A stretch of 64,000 nucleotides of DNA, from NCBI RefSeq assembly GCF_963576545.1, contig NC_083641.1:14258893-14322892 (forward strand). The letters are read 5' to 3'. Each line of letters begins with the position of its first letter. Within the stretch, counting starts at the first letter, position 1. The stretch is from Limanda limanda. Lineage: Eukaryota > Chordata > Actinopteri > Pleuronectiformes > Pleuronectidae. The position numbers and the translations under genes were made by a program. The notes below the pieces were generated by a model that did no database searches, was not told where the DNA came from, and saw only the letters and a list, made by a program, of their open reading frames with translations. Positions 1 through 16,652 of the stretch are shown piece after piece.

Positions 1-784
1 GGGGCAATCAATAGCAGTTGTGATGGATGTTGTATGGTGATGTACGTGCTGCCCTCTGACCTGTAATTGAATGTGCACGGTTCCAACTCTTTATCATGAT
101 AGGGCCGTTCGCTCCACAGGTCATCGGCTGCTAAATGGTTGATAAGCCGGCACACTCTGCGTCTGCTGCTCATATGTCAGAGCAATGGCTTTGCTGACTG
201 ATTTCCACAGAGTGTGCGAAGGCAAGAGTTTGTGCAGGAGGGACTGTGCGAAATGGAGGGTGTGTATGAGAAGGAGCGCGAGTTCAGGGAGTCTTGCAAT
301 CGATTCCTAATGCCTGTCTGCCTCGGCCATTTCTCACTGGAGGACACTCTGCTGGTTCTGGAAACAAACGAGCTGGAGTATCGCATCAGCACCACTATCA
401 TAATCCTGTCCGCCCCATGAACCGTGCAATGGCATCCAAGTTTTAACATCTAGCTCTTCTGTCACTCTCAACAGCTGTTCCTAACTGTCAGTGGTTCTGT
501 CATGTCTGTTTAAAATAATTTTGTACTGAATGTTATGGAGCAGATGTGAAATAATGACATTCTTTGAAAACTTGACACCTGAAACTTACAAAAATTACCT
601 AAAACTGTATAATAATTATGATTAATTAACAGAAACTGGTTTGAATTTGTTTAATTCCACTAATTTCACATTTTAAGATACTTTCCCTGCTTTGGTCAAC
701 AAATCCCAATCAAGAATATCTCACAATAACTTGGGTAATTATTAATGAGTCCCCCGTATTATAAGCTTTTCACACAATCATTTA
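1..784. other. Unique non-coding DNA, no feature seen
   Basis: AT-rich sequence with only short open frames of about 70-90 codons. I see no domain, splice context or repeat that I recognise. The last two bases (TA, 783-784) are the left target dinucleotide of the transposon that follows. Confidence 0.5.
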
Positions 785-809
785 CAGTTTTTCACAGTTG
801 TTAACACAC
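785..809 (+). repeat. Left terminal inverted repeat of the Tc1/mariner-type element
   Basis: A 25-bp end repeat matching the reverse complement of 2012-2036 at 24 of 25 positions. It is preceded by TA at 783-784. Confidence 0.82.
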
Positions 810-1176
810 AAAAAGCTAAAATTCGGCACAATTTGCACAACATTCACTTCATGTACCAATAGCTTGACCCAATTTGGCACTACTTCACACTCCCTTATCT
901 CATTAGACTCTGGCTTTCCTTCTTTACACTCTGATGTAAATTACACATCACCTTGTTGTCAAAACACTACACACAATGTTCAGTTGCTGCACACACTTCT
1001 CAAGAAAAAGCATCAAAGCATCAACCTACAACACACAAATACTCAAATCTCTAAACATTCAGGTCTGTTGAACGATTTGCAATCAGGACTGCGGCATAAA
1101 AGTGCCTTGAGCCTTTGTTTTGTTTGATGAACAATGGAATAGAATAGAATACAGTGTGCTCACAGTATTTATATTT

Positions 1177-1475
1177 TGCAGGACTGAAAGAGAACCACAT
1201 CGTGGAGAAAGAACACGCATTTTCACAGCCGAACAGGAGACTGAAATTGTAGATATGGTTCGTGAGAACAACGCTATCACACTCAGACAAATAAAAAACT
1301 AGGATCCTGGATGACCATGCTACATTTAGAAACGTCCAGACCGCCATCCTCTCTACATTGGACCGTATTCTTCATAGGAATGCCATGCGGATGAAACAAG
1401 TGAACAGGGTCCCATTCAAACGGAACACAGACGCATCAAGGAGTTAGTGCGAGAGTTTGTGCTTGTTAGTACCAA
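1177..1475 (+). pseudogene. Tc1/mariner-type transposase, N-terminal DNA-binding remnant
   Basis: The translated pieces resemble the helix-turn-helix N-terminus of fish IS630/Tc1-type transposases. One frame reads RIFTAEQETEIVDMVRENNA and continues to a TAG at 1300-1302. Shifting frame at about 1301 picks up RILDDHATFRN, then LSTLDRILHR and MRMKQVNRVPF. A further shift near 1435 gives RIKELVREFV. At least two frameshifts or stops therefore break it, and no DEAGF-like catalytic block follows. It lies inside the terminal inverted repeats of the element at 785-2036, so it is the remains of that element's own transposase. It is not a functional gene. The family assignment is from remembered fish transposase patterns, not from a search. 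Confidence 0.7.
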
Positions 1476-2011
1476 ACATTCAGCACTAACACATGCATGT
1501 ATTGTACCTGTAATCCAATATTGTTCCTTTTCTACAGTGTCTCACTACAGTGTTGAACTTGCATTCTCATGCTGTCTGTGTCAGTACTGTACTGTTCTCT
1601 GTGTGTACCGAAATAAACCTTTTTTTGCTGCATATTTGTGTGCTGTTCTATGTTCGACTATGAAAAAAGTAGGCCTACACTGAGACAGTTTACAAAAGAA
1701 GAAATGGCTAATTCTCCAGTCATTGTCATTCATATGGTGTGTTCCATTTCGATGATTGTGTTTTCAATTTTGCACTTCAGTGTGCTGTAAATGCTTGGAA
1801 GTGTGCAAGCAAATGCTTAGTTGTGTGTACTCAATAAATGGTATGTGTGTGTCATTTGAAAATATGGCTGTGTGTATCAAATGAAAACACGAGTTCCATT
1901 TTGATTGCAAAGAGTCATCTTGCAAAGGGAGTGTCAGGTTTAGCATTTTGTGTGTGAGGTTTTGAGTTTTCTGTGTTCATTTTTGAGAAAGCCGTTATTG
2001 TTTTGAAAAAC

Positions 2012-2036
2012 GTGTGTTAACAATTGTGAAAAACTG
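2012..2036 (-). repeat. Right terminal inverted repeat of the Tc1/mariner-type element
   Basis: Reverse complement of 785-809 with one mismatch. It is followed by TA at 2037-2038. Confidence 0.82.
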
Positions 2037-2139
2037 TAAGAATAAGTCTTATCATGAAGATCAGATAATACAAAATGAAGGTGCCATTTAAAGGAAATTA
2101 GAAACTGAGAAATGAAGTCTATGTTCAATAAGTTTCTCT

Positions 2140-2345
2140 GACATTTGCATGATCTGTCCTTCCTTTATCTATACCACTTATCGTTTTGAGGGTCGTGGGG
2201 CGACAGGAGCTAATCCTAGACATTCGGCGTGTCTCATTTTCGATGTGTAGAGACAAACCACCATTCAGACACCCACAGGCAATTCAATGGGGGGGGGGGC
2301 GGGGGGGGGCTCAGACTACAGAAATTTAACCCCAATCCCTCTTGA
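2140..2345 (+). repeat. Decayed fish dispersed repeat with a G-rich run
   Basis: The phrase around 2166-2290 (ACCACTTATCGTTTTGAGGG, then CAATTC and an ACCCCAATC-like tail) follows a repeat I recognise from many teleosts. That repeat has a TACCGCTTATC...GGTCGCGGGG...ACACATAGAGACAGAC...CAATTTAGAG layout. This copy is diverged and interrupted by a G11-C-G9 run at 2289-2309. The class (LINE tail or other) is not determined. Confidence 0.5.
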
Positions 2346-3832
2346 TATATAGGGCTTAATTTTTAAAGTAAGGAGGGAGAAAGTTTCTCTTCCTATATGT
2401 TCACTTTTGGAGGACCTTCCATAGGGTGCTTCACCTCTCTACTTTCTCCTGTTATACTCCATGGCAGAGGCATGTGACATTTTGGTTTTAACCTTTTCCA
2501 TATTTTAGTCTATGCGTTATTTCAGTTGTACATTTACTGGCTTGCTTAAAGTTAAGCATACTTATTTATTTTGTTTAAAACGTTGACTGTTATTTGGCTC
2601 TTTTTGTCAGAATAAACACCCCTTATCAACAAATCACGCAATTTGGTGAAAACTATCAAAGCGCTACCAGTTGAACTCACATGCTACACTAGGATGGTGA
2701 ACACAATGAGTATAACACCATCTGTATTTCCATGTTAACACAGTCATGATTATTGAAGCATATTGATGTTGGTGTTTAGCTGGCTATAGATTCTTGTCTT
2801 GTGTCCCTGAGCTTCAACTGGTCAAACACTTGTTTGCCAACACTGAAAGCTCCTCTCTGCGAACAGTTTCCTGATATCATTTAAAGTCGAGATTATCACT
2901 CCCGTTGAACTGCTGCATCCTCAGATAATGTTCGGGGAAAGAAAAAGTATAAATCTGTAAATCATTACTACTTTTGGATTTGTCTCAATCTGTCAAGACT
3001 GTCATTATCATTTCAGCAAATCACCCCTGTGGTTTCTGGCTTTTCCTCTCTTGGTTAGGCCTTCTAATTGATGCACGTTCGTGGACTAAAATGTGTCCTC
3101 AGACATCCCAAAACAGTATTATTTAATACATTACTATCAATCAGAGGTTCTCATTTGAATTTTTAATACGGCACGCTCAAGTATAGAGATTTCTTGTGTA
3201 TTATCCAGTAATACGAGGTAATAATGAGCCTCCAATCACAGACGCAGCGTGAGACCTAATATGTGAAATTTGCATGGAAGGCAGACGCCCTCATGTATTC
3301 ATCTCCCTTCAATCACATTGATTGCCTGTTTCAACTTGTCTGCAAAGCTGGCAGGCCTGGTTTTTTAGGGGATAATCTGATTGGTTCCATTGTGCCAGAC
3401 AAGATAAATTAATCACAGCAAACCGATGCTTCAGTTAATTTTTTTAAGTGATCGACTTTACAGAACAGTGGCTGTAGCCTTTTTTTTTCTTCTGCGGTGT
3501 TATAAAGAGGAATCACATTTGGCGTAATATACCATAAGCACTTCCTCCAAATAAACATTGGCAGGAGTATTTTTCTTCTTTTTAAGTTTAAAATTTGTAT
3601 TAGACATGATGTGCTTTGCAAAGCAACCAAACCTGAAGGAGATGGTGTCCTTGATACATTATGCTAAAATTACACGAGATATCAGGGGGGACAGCCAATA
3701 TCTCTGAAGACCATATTAATCATGTCATGGTCTCCCCTCGGCGTGTTTGTTTGCGTTTGAGCATGCTGTAGTCTAAATGTTGCACTGCCCTGAGTAGTGG
3801 CCTTCGCCGTGCTGTGTTATTTCAGGATCCAC

Positions 3833-3835
<3 letters not shown>
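2346..3835. other. Unique AT-rich non-coding DNA
   Basis: No gene or repeat recognised. The low-repeat, AT-rich block near 3190-3440 has the texture of a conserved non-coding element, but that can only be judged by cross-species alignment. Confidence 0.4.

Positions 3836-3898
<63 letters not shown>
3836..3898 (+). repeat. (AC)n microsatellite
   Basis: Uninterrupted AC dinucleotide run of 63 bp. Confidence 0.95.
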
Positions 3899-3900
<2 letters not shown>

Positions 3901-4959
3901 ATTTAGCAGGACATTTGGAGGAGAGTAAACAGAGAATATTTCATCAGCTGTGTGACCTGGCAATATTTGGGCCCGTGGTAACAGCATTACACCATTTGTT
4001 TGAGGTGGTGTGTGGGTGTGTACCGCAGCAGTGCCAGGGTCTGTGGCGGTTTGGGATACAAGCTCACCTGAGTTGTTTGAATTAATCAGACTCCATAGAG
4101 ATTCTCAGATGCTGAAAAGTACACAGTGGATGCAAGAGACGTAACTGTGACGGAACATCTGCTTCCCAGGAAGCAGGCTGCCCAGACAGGAGGACTATGA
4201 TGTGTGATGACGCACAGTTTGTACTGAAAAGTGATGTGAAGATGAATAGGAGCAGGAAGACCTTCAGCTCTGAGGTAATGCAATGGAAAAGCGGGTAAGA
4301 CACCAGTAATAGTCGTATCGTGGTCCACTATACTAGGACATCTATGCTTTTACATTACAGTTAATTTAATCTCAGCGATGACCAGTTTAAAATGACAGGG
4401 AGAATGCACATTAATAAACTTTTCTGCAAATGAGACCGTCTAGACATCCTGTAGCCCTTCTCCTCTACTTAGTATCGGGTCATTAGATTGTTTGATAGTT
4501 GTTTCGGTGGAGTTAACCAAGGTATTCAACAACCAAAAAAACAAGATTAGTGCTGTGCAACAAAACAACGTCATTAATTATCACAAGATAAATTTGATCA
4601 ATGACAATGTAACATAAGTGGGCACAGTACAAGCACAAGAGCAAAAATCTTTAAACTTAAAATAAATGATGATATGACATTGGTTGGGATAATTATTGAT
4701 ACACGGGGTTAAGAACAATTTTATCTATGTTAAAGTTTTGGCCATATCGCTGAGTCCAAATTAAAACAAACCTTGCTGAAGATGACAGCAAAACACAAAA
4801 CATTTACAATATGTCTGTAAGTATTGGTCTTGACATTTTTTGCCTGTCAAGTACGAACAACAGGAGGAATTCTGAGACATTCAGGGGAGGGGTAGCGCCT
4901 TGGTATCACATACAGGAGACATTTATTGCCAAAAGCAAAACAATCTGGGTGACCTCTTT
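3899..4959. other. Unique non-coding DNA
   Basis: AT-rich sequence. Open frames of 73-80 codons on the minus strand show no recognisable domain. Confidence 0.4.
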
Positions 4960-5110
4960 ATTGATGTCTTTGTGTACGGCACCACTTTTTCATCCTGAGA
5001 TATTTGTATTCCTCCATCTGACATATACCTCCTGTATTCTCACATGGACTCACTTTGACTTATTCTGGATATTGAACCAGTGGGCTGACAGCAACATTTC
5101 AGGAAAATGT
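4960..5110 (-). repeat. Interspersed repeat family B, partial copy
   Basis: On the minus strand it contains a 23-bp core (4985-5007, including ATATCTCAGGATGAAAAA). The core is shared exactly with 34849-34871 (plus strand) and 9521-9543 (minus strand). The flanking bases are more diverged. Family unnamed; seen by comparison within this window. Confidence 0.6.
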
Positions 5111-5174
5111 CTGGACTTGCATGTTTGAAAGCAGACTTTGACAACTTTTTCATCAGCTGTTGTGGACATTGTTA

Positions 5175-5760
5175 AATCAATCAATCAATCAATCAAGTTT
5201 TATTTGTATAGCCCACATTCACAAATAACAATTCGTCTCATGGGGCTTTAACATTGTGTGACATCCTCTGTCCTTAACCCTCAACAAGAGTAAGGAAAAA
5301 CTACTTAAAAACCCTTTTCACAGGTAAAAATATGTAGAAACCTCAGAGAGAGCCACATGTGAGGGATCCCTCTCTCAGGACGGACAGAAGTGCAATAGAT
5401 GTCAGGTGTAAGAAAACATCATCAGGATTTTTAGCAGCATCCATGAGGCTAAACATTTTTCAATACTATGTGTCAGGCAGTCCCGCTGCAATCACAGTCT
5501 CTGGCCAGCAGCCAGCAAGACCACGATCCAGCGTCAGGATGGTATCCACTATAGTCTACAGTCATTGTCCACCGCCGCCAGTTAGAATCCATCATCAGCT
5601 GCCGCCTCGGTCGTGGTCCCTCATCATCCGATGCCAACGCGACAAAGGATCCTCCATTACAACGACGATCTAAATGCAGCCTATTGTCCAACCCTACTAT
5701 TTCCCTTATTCCACCACTGTGACTGTCCATATACTCCACCCTGCTCACAGGTTAACCTAC
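5175..5760 (+). repeat. Common teleost interspersed repeat (AATC-tail type)
   Basis: It begins with tandem AATC units (5176-5194), then TTTTATTTGTATAGCCCA and CTCATGGGGCTTTAACA. It continues with GACATCCTCTGTCCTTAACC, AACAAGAGTAAGGAAAAACT, ACCTCAGAGAGAGCCACATG and GGACGGACAGAAGTGCAATA. I recognise this order from a repeat abundant in percomorph genomes. The part after about 5430 (GC-richer, ACGATCCAGC...) probably belongs to it but is less certain. The transposon class is not decided here. Confidence 0.72.
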
Positions 5761-7394
5761 ATAATAAGTGGTGAAGTGTACATACATCCCTTCAATGTTG
5801 GTTAAGAAGTTGTTTTAAAGGACACATCTTCTTCGAAGCACTTCCTTTGTATTCATCCTATGACTTAATCAACTGCTGTCCCTTCCCTCACCCTCGTGTT
5901 CCACCACGTACTCTCCCTCATTTCTGTTTGTAATTAGGTCCCCTGACACTTTCATCACTGTCCAGCTGTGAGTGTGTGTGCGTGTGTGTGTGTGTGCGTG
6001 CATCCATGTACTTGTGACACTGATGAGGAACTGATGAGAATACTCAATTTACTGTTTCATATAACAGGTACGTGTCCCTGCTGAGTTTGTGTAAGTATGT
6101 GTGTGGGTGTGGGTGTGTGTGTGTCTGTATGTGTGTGTACTTTTGATTGGGCTGTGTGTACTGATTGGGTTTGTGTATGTATTTTATAGACATGAGTATG
6201 AGATGCACGCAGTAAGAGTCACAGCAGAGACACACCTGAAGGACAACACATGCTCTAGAAAAACAACTGTGTTTTCATTTCGTCTTGTTTGAGACACGTG
6301 GCTTCACACCTTGCCTGTGGGGGGCAGTGTGAACCCAATAATCCTGATTACACCTGATGGAAAAACAATCATTAGATAGAAGATAAATCTCTTGGTTGGA
6401 GTTGTATGAAAACCTCATAATGTTTGTGCCTTAAATAAGAAATAAAGTAAGACCTTTTTTTAACACATTTTTCTTAAACACTTATCTCTTAAAGTTTGAC
6501 GGCATCAGATTTTGACAGAATCAAGAAGAGACTTTGAGAGTTTGGCGTGGTAGTTGCACACTGCTTTTAAAGTGTATTTTTTCAAGTACGAGATTGCAGA
6601 AGAGGAAACATTCTAGCCAGCAAAGGTTTATTGATTAGATTGATTGTTCTCTCATCAACAATTTCCTTTTTCTTTATTTTCCATAAATATGTTTTCCACT
6701 GACTGTTCCTTCTGAAGCTCTCCCTGCGGATCCTCTCACCTTTTCATACATTAACAGTCTATTCGGTAAGGCTGTACTTTTTTTGATGCTATTATTATTA
6801 TTTTTAGAAAAGTGTAAAACATTTGATGACACTGTGGCAGGACAAATTAAACTATGACAACCTCTGTAATTAATGGGAACCTGTGTGCCTTTGTCCAACT
6901 TTACACTGCACACAATATATATCTCAACTCCTCCTCAGTGCTTTTAAGATGTGGAGCCATACTTCTTTGCAGAGGTACCTCTACTCTAAGCCAGCATATC
7001 AGCTTTACAAATCATTTTTATTATATTTTTTACTTTCAGCTCTGTTGCACAGTTGAGCACAAGGTACAAACAAGGCAATATCTCTCATCCCTGAGGTAAA
7101 GAGCACAAGAAGCAATCAGACTTAAATTGTCCGGAGGCATAAAGGATGTGCTGGGTCTTAACCCTTGACTGACCTGTTTCTTCTATTTAGGATCGAACCT
7201 GTGACAGCCCCTTGCAACAGTTGGGGGCAGAGCCTGAGAATTATAATCACTGCACCGACTTTCGATGGTGAATCTTTGTTGGGCCATAGAGAGAGAGAAG
7301 CAGCGGGGGTGTCCTGCCATGAGGCAAACAGACCTTCAATTGTTCATGCCTCCGAGCTGCCCACAGCTAGTAGCCTGATGCATTACGTCTTCAG
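5761..7394. other. Unique non-coding DNA with short TG-rich microsatellites
   Basis: Holds degenerate (TG)n tracts near 5970-6000 and 6098-6140. No coding or repeat call beyond that. Confidence 0.4.
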
Positions 7395-7950
7395 GGCGGT
7401 CCGTCCATCTTATTCTTGTGAACAAGATATCTCAGGAACACCTTTCGGAAATTCCTTAAAATTTGGTGCAAATGTTCATTTTAACTGAAAGATGAACTCT
7501 TTACTCTTTCCCACATCTCTTCACATTTTGTATGTTCACTTAGACTCAAATAACAAATGGTTAGATTTCTTGTTGACACTCGGAGTTCACGGTGACCTCA
7601 CAAAAGCAAATTTTGCCTCGTGAATTTTTTATTTCATGAACCCCTTGGGAGATCCCTTGCTAATTTCACTTAAATGTTCACTTGAACTCACCAATTAACT
7701 GATAAGAATGTAGGCAGTCTAATAACACGTTGGTCTCACAATTCATTTTTGGCCTCATGAACATTTCTCAAGTCTACCTTTTAGGATAATTGTTCAAACT
7801 TTGACCAGCCTTCACTTGAACTCAAAGACTAATTGATTAAATTTTAGCAGTCCAAGATCATACTGACCTATATGAATCTGGCACAAAAATGTAAAAGCTG
7901 CACTGGTTGACGGAGGCGTACATCCACCGTGACATATTTATGTGAATCTT
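7395..7950 (+). repeat. Interspersed repeat family A, copy 1
   Basis: Shares with the copies at 33440, 37895 and 45755 an opening like GTCCGTCCATCTTATTCTTG, then ATATCTCAGGAACACC. It also has internal repeats of TTCACTT(G/A)(A/G)ACTCA, a (G)GTGACCTCACAAAA block and a closing GCACTGGTTG...GGAGGCGTAC. A near-consensus estrogen-response palindrome, AGTTCACGGTGACCT, lies at 7584-7598 with one mismatch. The family is common in fish; the name is unknown to me. Confidence 0.65.
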
Positions 7951-9369
7951 GTCCACAATTGACTCCCCCTGACTGTAAATTGAATATGTGCTTGAATTCA
8001 CCTTCTGGACATGATGGTTACCCCTGAGCTTTCCACCATAGGTTTTCTACAGTCTTCAACAGTGGCAGATCAAAAGAGTACTCCATTTGTAAGAGTCCAC
8101 TGCTGACAGAAAGCTATATCGTAGGATGAGCTATAGGTCTGGGAGCAAAGCTTTACAGTGTCTTTTAACCTCCGGGAAGTAATGCTTCAACATGGAGGAC
8201 AAGACTTCCCAATCAACTGGAAGGTGACAGAGATAAATAAATGAAAAGCCTCCTGGTCACTGGCCAGCAGCATGTCTCCCTCATCATAATCTTCATCAGA
8301 GGAAGCGAGAAGCAGCAGACCTTGACTTTTGGCAGCAGAAATGATCAAGCTGTTGCAAGAGGGGCCGAGTCTGACAGATTCGATGTAAAGTTTCCATGTA
8401 AAGTTTTCTCTTGTATTTCTCTGCTCAATAAATGTGGGATTAGCACAGTCCATACAGAGACTTTAATAGCCTCCTCCTGATTGACTGAGTATGCAAATGC
8501 CAGTTATTATTCTTTTTGGAAGTTCAAAGTTGTGTGCTCAAGCCGGCTCTGTAAGCGAAGAAAAGCCTCTATAAAATGCTGTATAACATAAATTGTCTTT
8601 TGGAGATATGAGGCTTTTCTGAGCAGGAAAAAAAGTGGGAACAAAGGGGAAGGAGAAACAAGAAAAGGAAGAAATCACTTAACAGTATTTTGATATGCCC
8701 CCATATTATCCTTTGTGGCCCGCGGGGAAGAACCTTTGTGGGCTCCATTGCACTTTTAAATCCCCTCGATTACTATGCCTGCATTTCAAATGTCGCTCTA
8801 CAAAGTACGCTACTTCTGCTAGCCTTAAAGCCTCCGGTCTAGAACTATAGCACACTAACTGGGGATTATAGGCTTGTATTTGCCATTTTCACCTTGTTAT
8901 TGGTCTTCTGCGAATAGACCCATTTCCCATGTTCAAGAGCTCTAACACTGAACAGGACTGAGCAGAAATAGCTCCGTAGATGGTGATGCATTGAGTATCC
9001 TGCTGAATTATTGATTGGTTCCCATGGAGGATGATGATGAAGATGATTAGACTCTGTAGTGTGCTGACTTAGCTTTCGAGGAGGCACTTGGATTAAGAAG
9101 AATACACTCTTTTCTGCTTCTCAGAGTGAGAAGCTCCTTTTTCACATCCTGTTCATGGTGGGAAAGTCACACTTGTATTTCACCTTGGAAACATAGAAAG
9201 AAGAAGCATAGTTGTCCTGTGCTGAAGACAGCAGCAGAGTTTGTCAGGAGCCATTTTAAGACATGGACTCTGGAAAATGTGGTTCTCACATTTGCCTGAG
9301 TTTTGCTTGTTCATATGAAGAATGCAGCAAGACATTGTGTGAGTCAGACAAGTTTACACCAACAGGAAA
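7951..9369. other. Unique non-coding DNA
   Basis: No gene recognised. A perfect octamer motif ATGCAAAT occurs at 8491-8498 in an AT-rich, repeat-poor stretch (about 8450-8620). This could reflect a regulatory element, but a single 8-bp match proves nothing. Confidence 0.4.
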
Positions 9370-9620
9370 AGGTCTAGAACATTCAGGCGAGGAGAGGATT
9401 CTAGAGCGTGTAGGCAGGAAATAATAGATAAACTCCTGACAATGGTGTCGGCTCCTATCGATTCTTGAAACTCGTTGTCTTTCCAAGTTGACATCAGCAT
9501 CTTCTTTGTGTATGACACACCTTTTTCATCCTGAGATATTTGTATTTTTAGGGGCATTTTCTCACTTTTTGCAACCATTGTGTGTTGGAACATCAGGAGC
9601 AACCTACTCAGACATGTGTC
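9370..9620 (-). repeat. Interspersed repeat family B, copy
   Basis: Its reverse complement follows 34845-35045. It has the exact 23-bp core (9521-9543), then GTGTCATAC, a GATGTCAACTTGGAAAGAC-like segment and CTCGCCTGAATGTTC, all in the same order. The outer limits are unclear. Confidence 0.6.
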
Positions 9621-14134
<4,514 letters not shown>

Positions 14135-14405
14135 TACAGCTATCTTTGTGAGGACCAGTTTGCGCCTACAGAGTGAGGACCTGTTGGCCGGTCCTCACTC
14201 TGTGACCCACCTTTAATGGACTGTTTTGGGGTTAAGACTTGGTTTTATGGTTAGGGTTAGAATTAGGTATAGGTTAAGTTAAGGGTGAGGTTTGGCATTT
14301 AGTTTGGATGGTTAGGGTAATGGGCTAGGGAATACATTATGTCAATGATTGTCCTCACTAAGATAGAAGTTCCAACATGTGTGTGTGTGTGTGTGTGTGT
14401 GTGAC
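14135..14405 (+). repeat. Interspersed repeat family C with hairpin and (TG)n tail
   Basis: Contains a perfect 14-bp inverted repeat, 14168-14181 with 14190-14203, around an 8-nt loop (core GAGTGAGGACC...GGTCCTCACTC). It then has GGGTTAAGACTTGGTTTTA, a GGTTAGGG-rich stretch, GTCCTCACTAAGATAGAAG and a (TG)13 run at 14378-14403. The same order occurs at 26765-26975 and in part at 40785-40850. It is a familiar fish microsatellite-linked repeat. Confidence 0.7.
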
Positions 14406-14454
14406 AGAGAGAGACAAGTTACTCAAAGCACTTACAAATACAATAAATTTATCA

Positions 14455-14700
14455 TCACTTCTGCCAATTGAGGAGATGTTTCCATTGCCATTTGTCTGTC
14501 TGGCTGTCAGCAGGATTACTCAAAAACGACTGAACCATTATCCCTGACATTTTGTGGAGAGGTGGGGCATGACCGAAGGAAGAAGGCATTACATTTTGAA
14601 GTGGATCTGGAAAGGAACAGGATTTAAGAATTTCTTTCTGCAACATTGCATGTCAGAGTGTTGACCTTGGCGGAGTTATGCACTGGCGATCCGCAGATCG
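14455..14700 (+). repeat. Interspersed fish repeat, diverged
   Basis: The phrases CAGCAGGATTACTCAAAAAC, CTGAACCATT, GACATTTTGTGGAGAG, CATTACATTTTGAAGTGGAT and GGCGGAGTTATGCACT follow a repeat I recognise from other teleosts. Its consensus reads TCAAAAACTACTG...TTTGGTGGA...GGCGGAGGTATGCGC. The class is not assigned. Confidence 0.55.
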
Positions 14701-16652
14701 GACCTGATGACAATCCAAATCCACAACGTATGCTTGACTCATCCGCCCATCACCCACACATTATTTTCCCTAATTTAGAAAACTCCATGAACATTCCACT
14801 GCACCTGGTGATCATATGGTAACATATTACACTTCAGAAGGCTGGTTTCAATTATTTTCACATTTGTTTAATTTTAAATAACTCGGGGACATGAGATATG
14901 AATCTGTTATGTCCTAAAAAGATCTGGCGAACTGAAGAAGCCTCATGGAGGAGGGATGAAACGTTTCACTTAATCCCATGATAAACATTTGTGCGGTTTT
15001 GGTGACTGGAAACAAGGAGATATTGGGATGTACTTGGTGTGTTAGCGCTGGGGATCGACTTAAGCAACCAGACATTTATGTAATACTTACCTTATCATTC
15101 CTTTTAAGGACAGTGCCCTATGTTTTTATAGACTAATTATTGCAAACTGCAAAAAAAGTTAGACTGTCTGGCCTTAATGATATGCATGGCTGCACTTGTT
15201 GCAGTAATGCGCAAAATTCTCTTTGTCGTTCACATTTTTGCGAATGTAATTATTATATCATACATTAATGATGCATGATGCATATTTCACCCACGTGAAC
15301 CCATCTACTATTTATCGGAAATATAATTTTTTTCCAACCCTATCCACCCGCGGATCGACTACGAGTCCCTCTGAGTAACTAGAAATCGCACATCACTATT
15401 ATGGACTCTCTGAGCGCCTTTCTAATTTTCTTCCGTAAAAATAACAGAATGATGACCAAAGCACTTTTTACAAAAAAACTGGATATATTATATGCAACAC
15501 ACAGTAATGTTGACAAACCTCTTGACCACATTTACTCTTTAGTTTTAGCTGTGGTTTAGTTACTGTGTTATCTGCTGCTTCAGTGAAACCCCAGTCCCCC
15601 AATCAGAGGGCTTAGACCACTTCCTGTGGAATCTTTATGTGTCGTGTTAGCGCTGCAGAGAACAAAGCTGAGGGAATCACGTCTGCCCAGGTAATGCAGC
15701 TGGTATCAAAAGGCTCAGCAGGAGGAGACGAAAGGGGGACAGACAGACTGACGTCCTTATAGAGCCAAGAAGGCAGTAAGACAGCCATGCAGACTGACAA
15801 ATTATTGCAATAGTAAAATCCTCACAACAAGACAGATGGTAATTTGTGTATTTAAGAACAAGGATATCGGTGTGATTAAAGGAAACAGAAATATGAGAGA
15901 TGGCTCAAAACTCAAAATTCCAAACGAAAAAAAGAGCAGATAAACCAGAATTTGTAGCAGTGAAAGGACGACATCTTTTCCTCCGCTCAGAAAGATCAAA
16001 TTCATGTTCTGAACATCAGCGACATTAATTAGAAGCAATATCTGAGCCATTGTGCCCTTCCCCGGTGTCGTTGAGCCTTCATTACAACCACTTTGATACC
16101 GAAATGAAACAGCTTTCAGTCGGATTGCAGCCATTATACCACGGAGCCTCGCTGCTATTCAGCCAAAATTACGAGTTTCTGTTGGGTTTAGTGTGCTCTG
16201 TCTGTGTGGCTGATTTGTTATTTATGGGTGGGTCCGTGTGTGTTTGTGTGCACACACTCATGCAAGGGAATGTACGTGTGTGGAAGGATGATGGCGGATC
16301 AGTAATTGCTTTCATACCGACTGGGTGTGTGTGTCTGTGTGTATAAGGGACCAAAAGAAAGCATTCAAAGACATAAAAGACAACCGTTTAGAGCGGACAG
16401 GAAAGACCCTGGGGCTGTGACAAATTAAAACACAACTAATAGAGAAGCAATCACAAAGAGAAGAAAAACACACACTCACTAGGACACACTTTTAAAGCTG
16501 CATAGAGAAGCTCTTAAATACATATACACATTTCAATGTATTCATTTACAGTTCATAACAGGTAATACCACACATTAGTTCACTTCTGTCTGTGACACAC
16601 ACTACGCTTTACTAAACTTGGATAAAATTCCTATCTAATGGTGCGTCAAACG
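14701..16652. other. Unique non-coding DNA, possible hAT-like debris
   Basis: The CCGCAGATCGGACC (14690-14703) and CCACCCGCGGATCGAC (15344-15359) phrases hint at remains of a fish hAT-type element between about 14650 and 15400. No ends or target duplication were found, so this is not called as an element. Confidence 0.3.

Larger units (their letters stand above)
785..2036 (+). mobile_element. Tc1/mariner-type DNA transposon, defective deletion derivative
   Basis: A 1,252-bp element bounded by 25-bp terminal inverted repeats, 785-809 and 2012-2036. They differ at one base (G at 797), and each end begins CAGTTTTTCAC when read inward. Both ends are flanked by TA (783-784 and 2037-2038), the target duplication expected of Tc1/mariner/IS630 elements. 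The interior holds a decayed N-terminal transposase fragment on the plus strand (about 1177-1475). The catalytic DDE region is not recognisable; it has been replaced or eroded into AT-rich, TGTGTG-rich sequence. The copy cannot encode transposase and could move only if supplied in trans. The superfamily call rests on the TA flanks plus the transposase remnant; the exact family is unknown. Confidence 0.8.

Noticed and set aside
2289..2309. G11-C-G9 run as a regulatory quadruplex
   Set aside because: It lies in a decayed repeat as a simple homopolymer; no promoter or gene is near enough to support a role.
14236..14330. GGTTAGGG-like sequence suggesting an interstitial telomere
   Set aside because: Irregular units within repeat family C; the same sequence recurs at 26.8 kb as part of that repeat.
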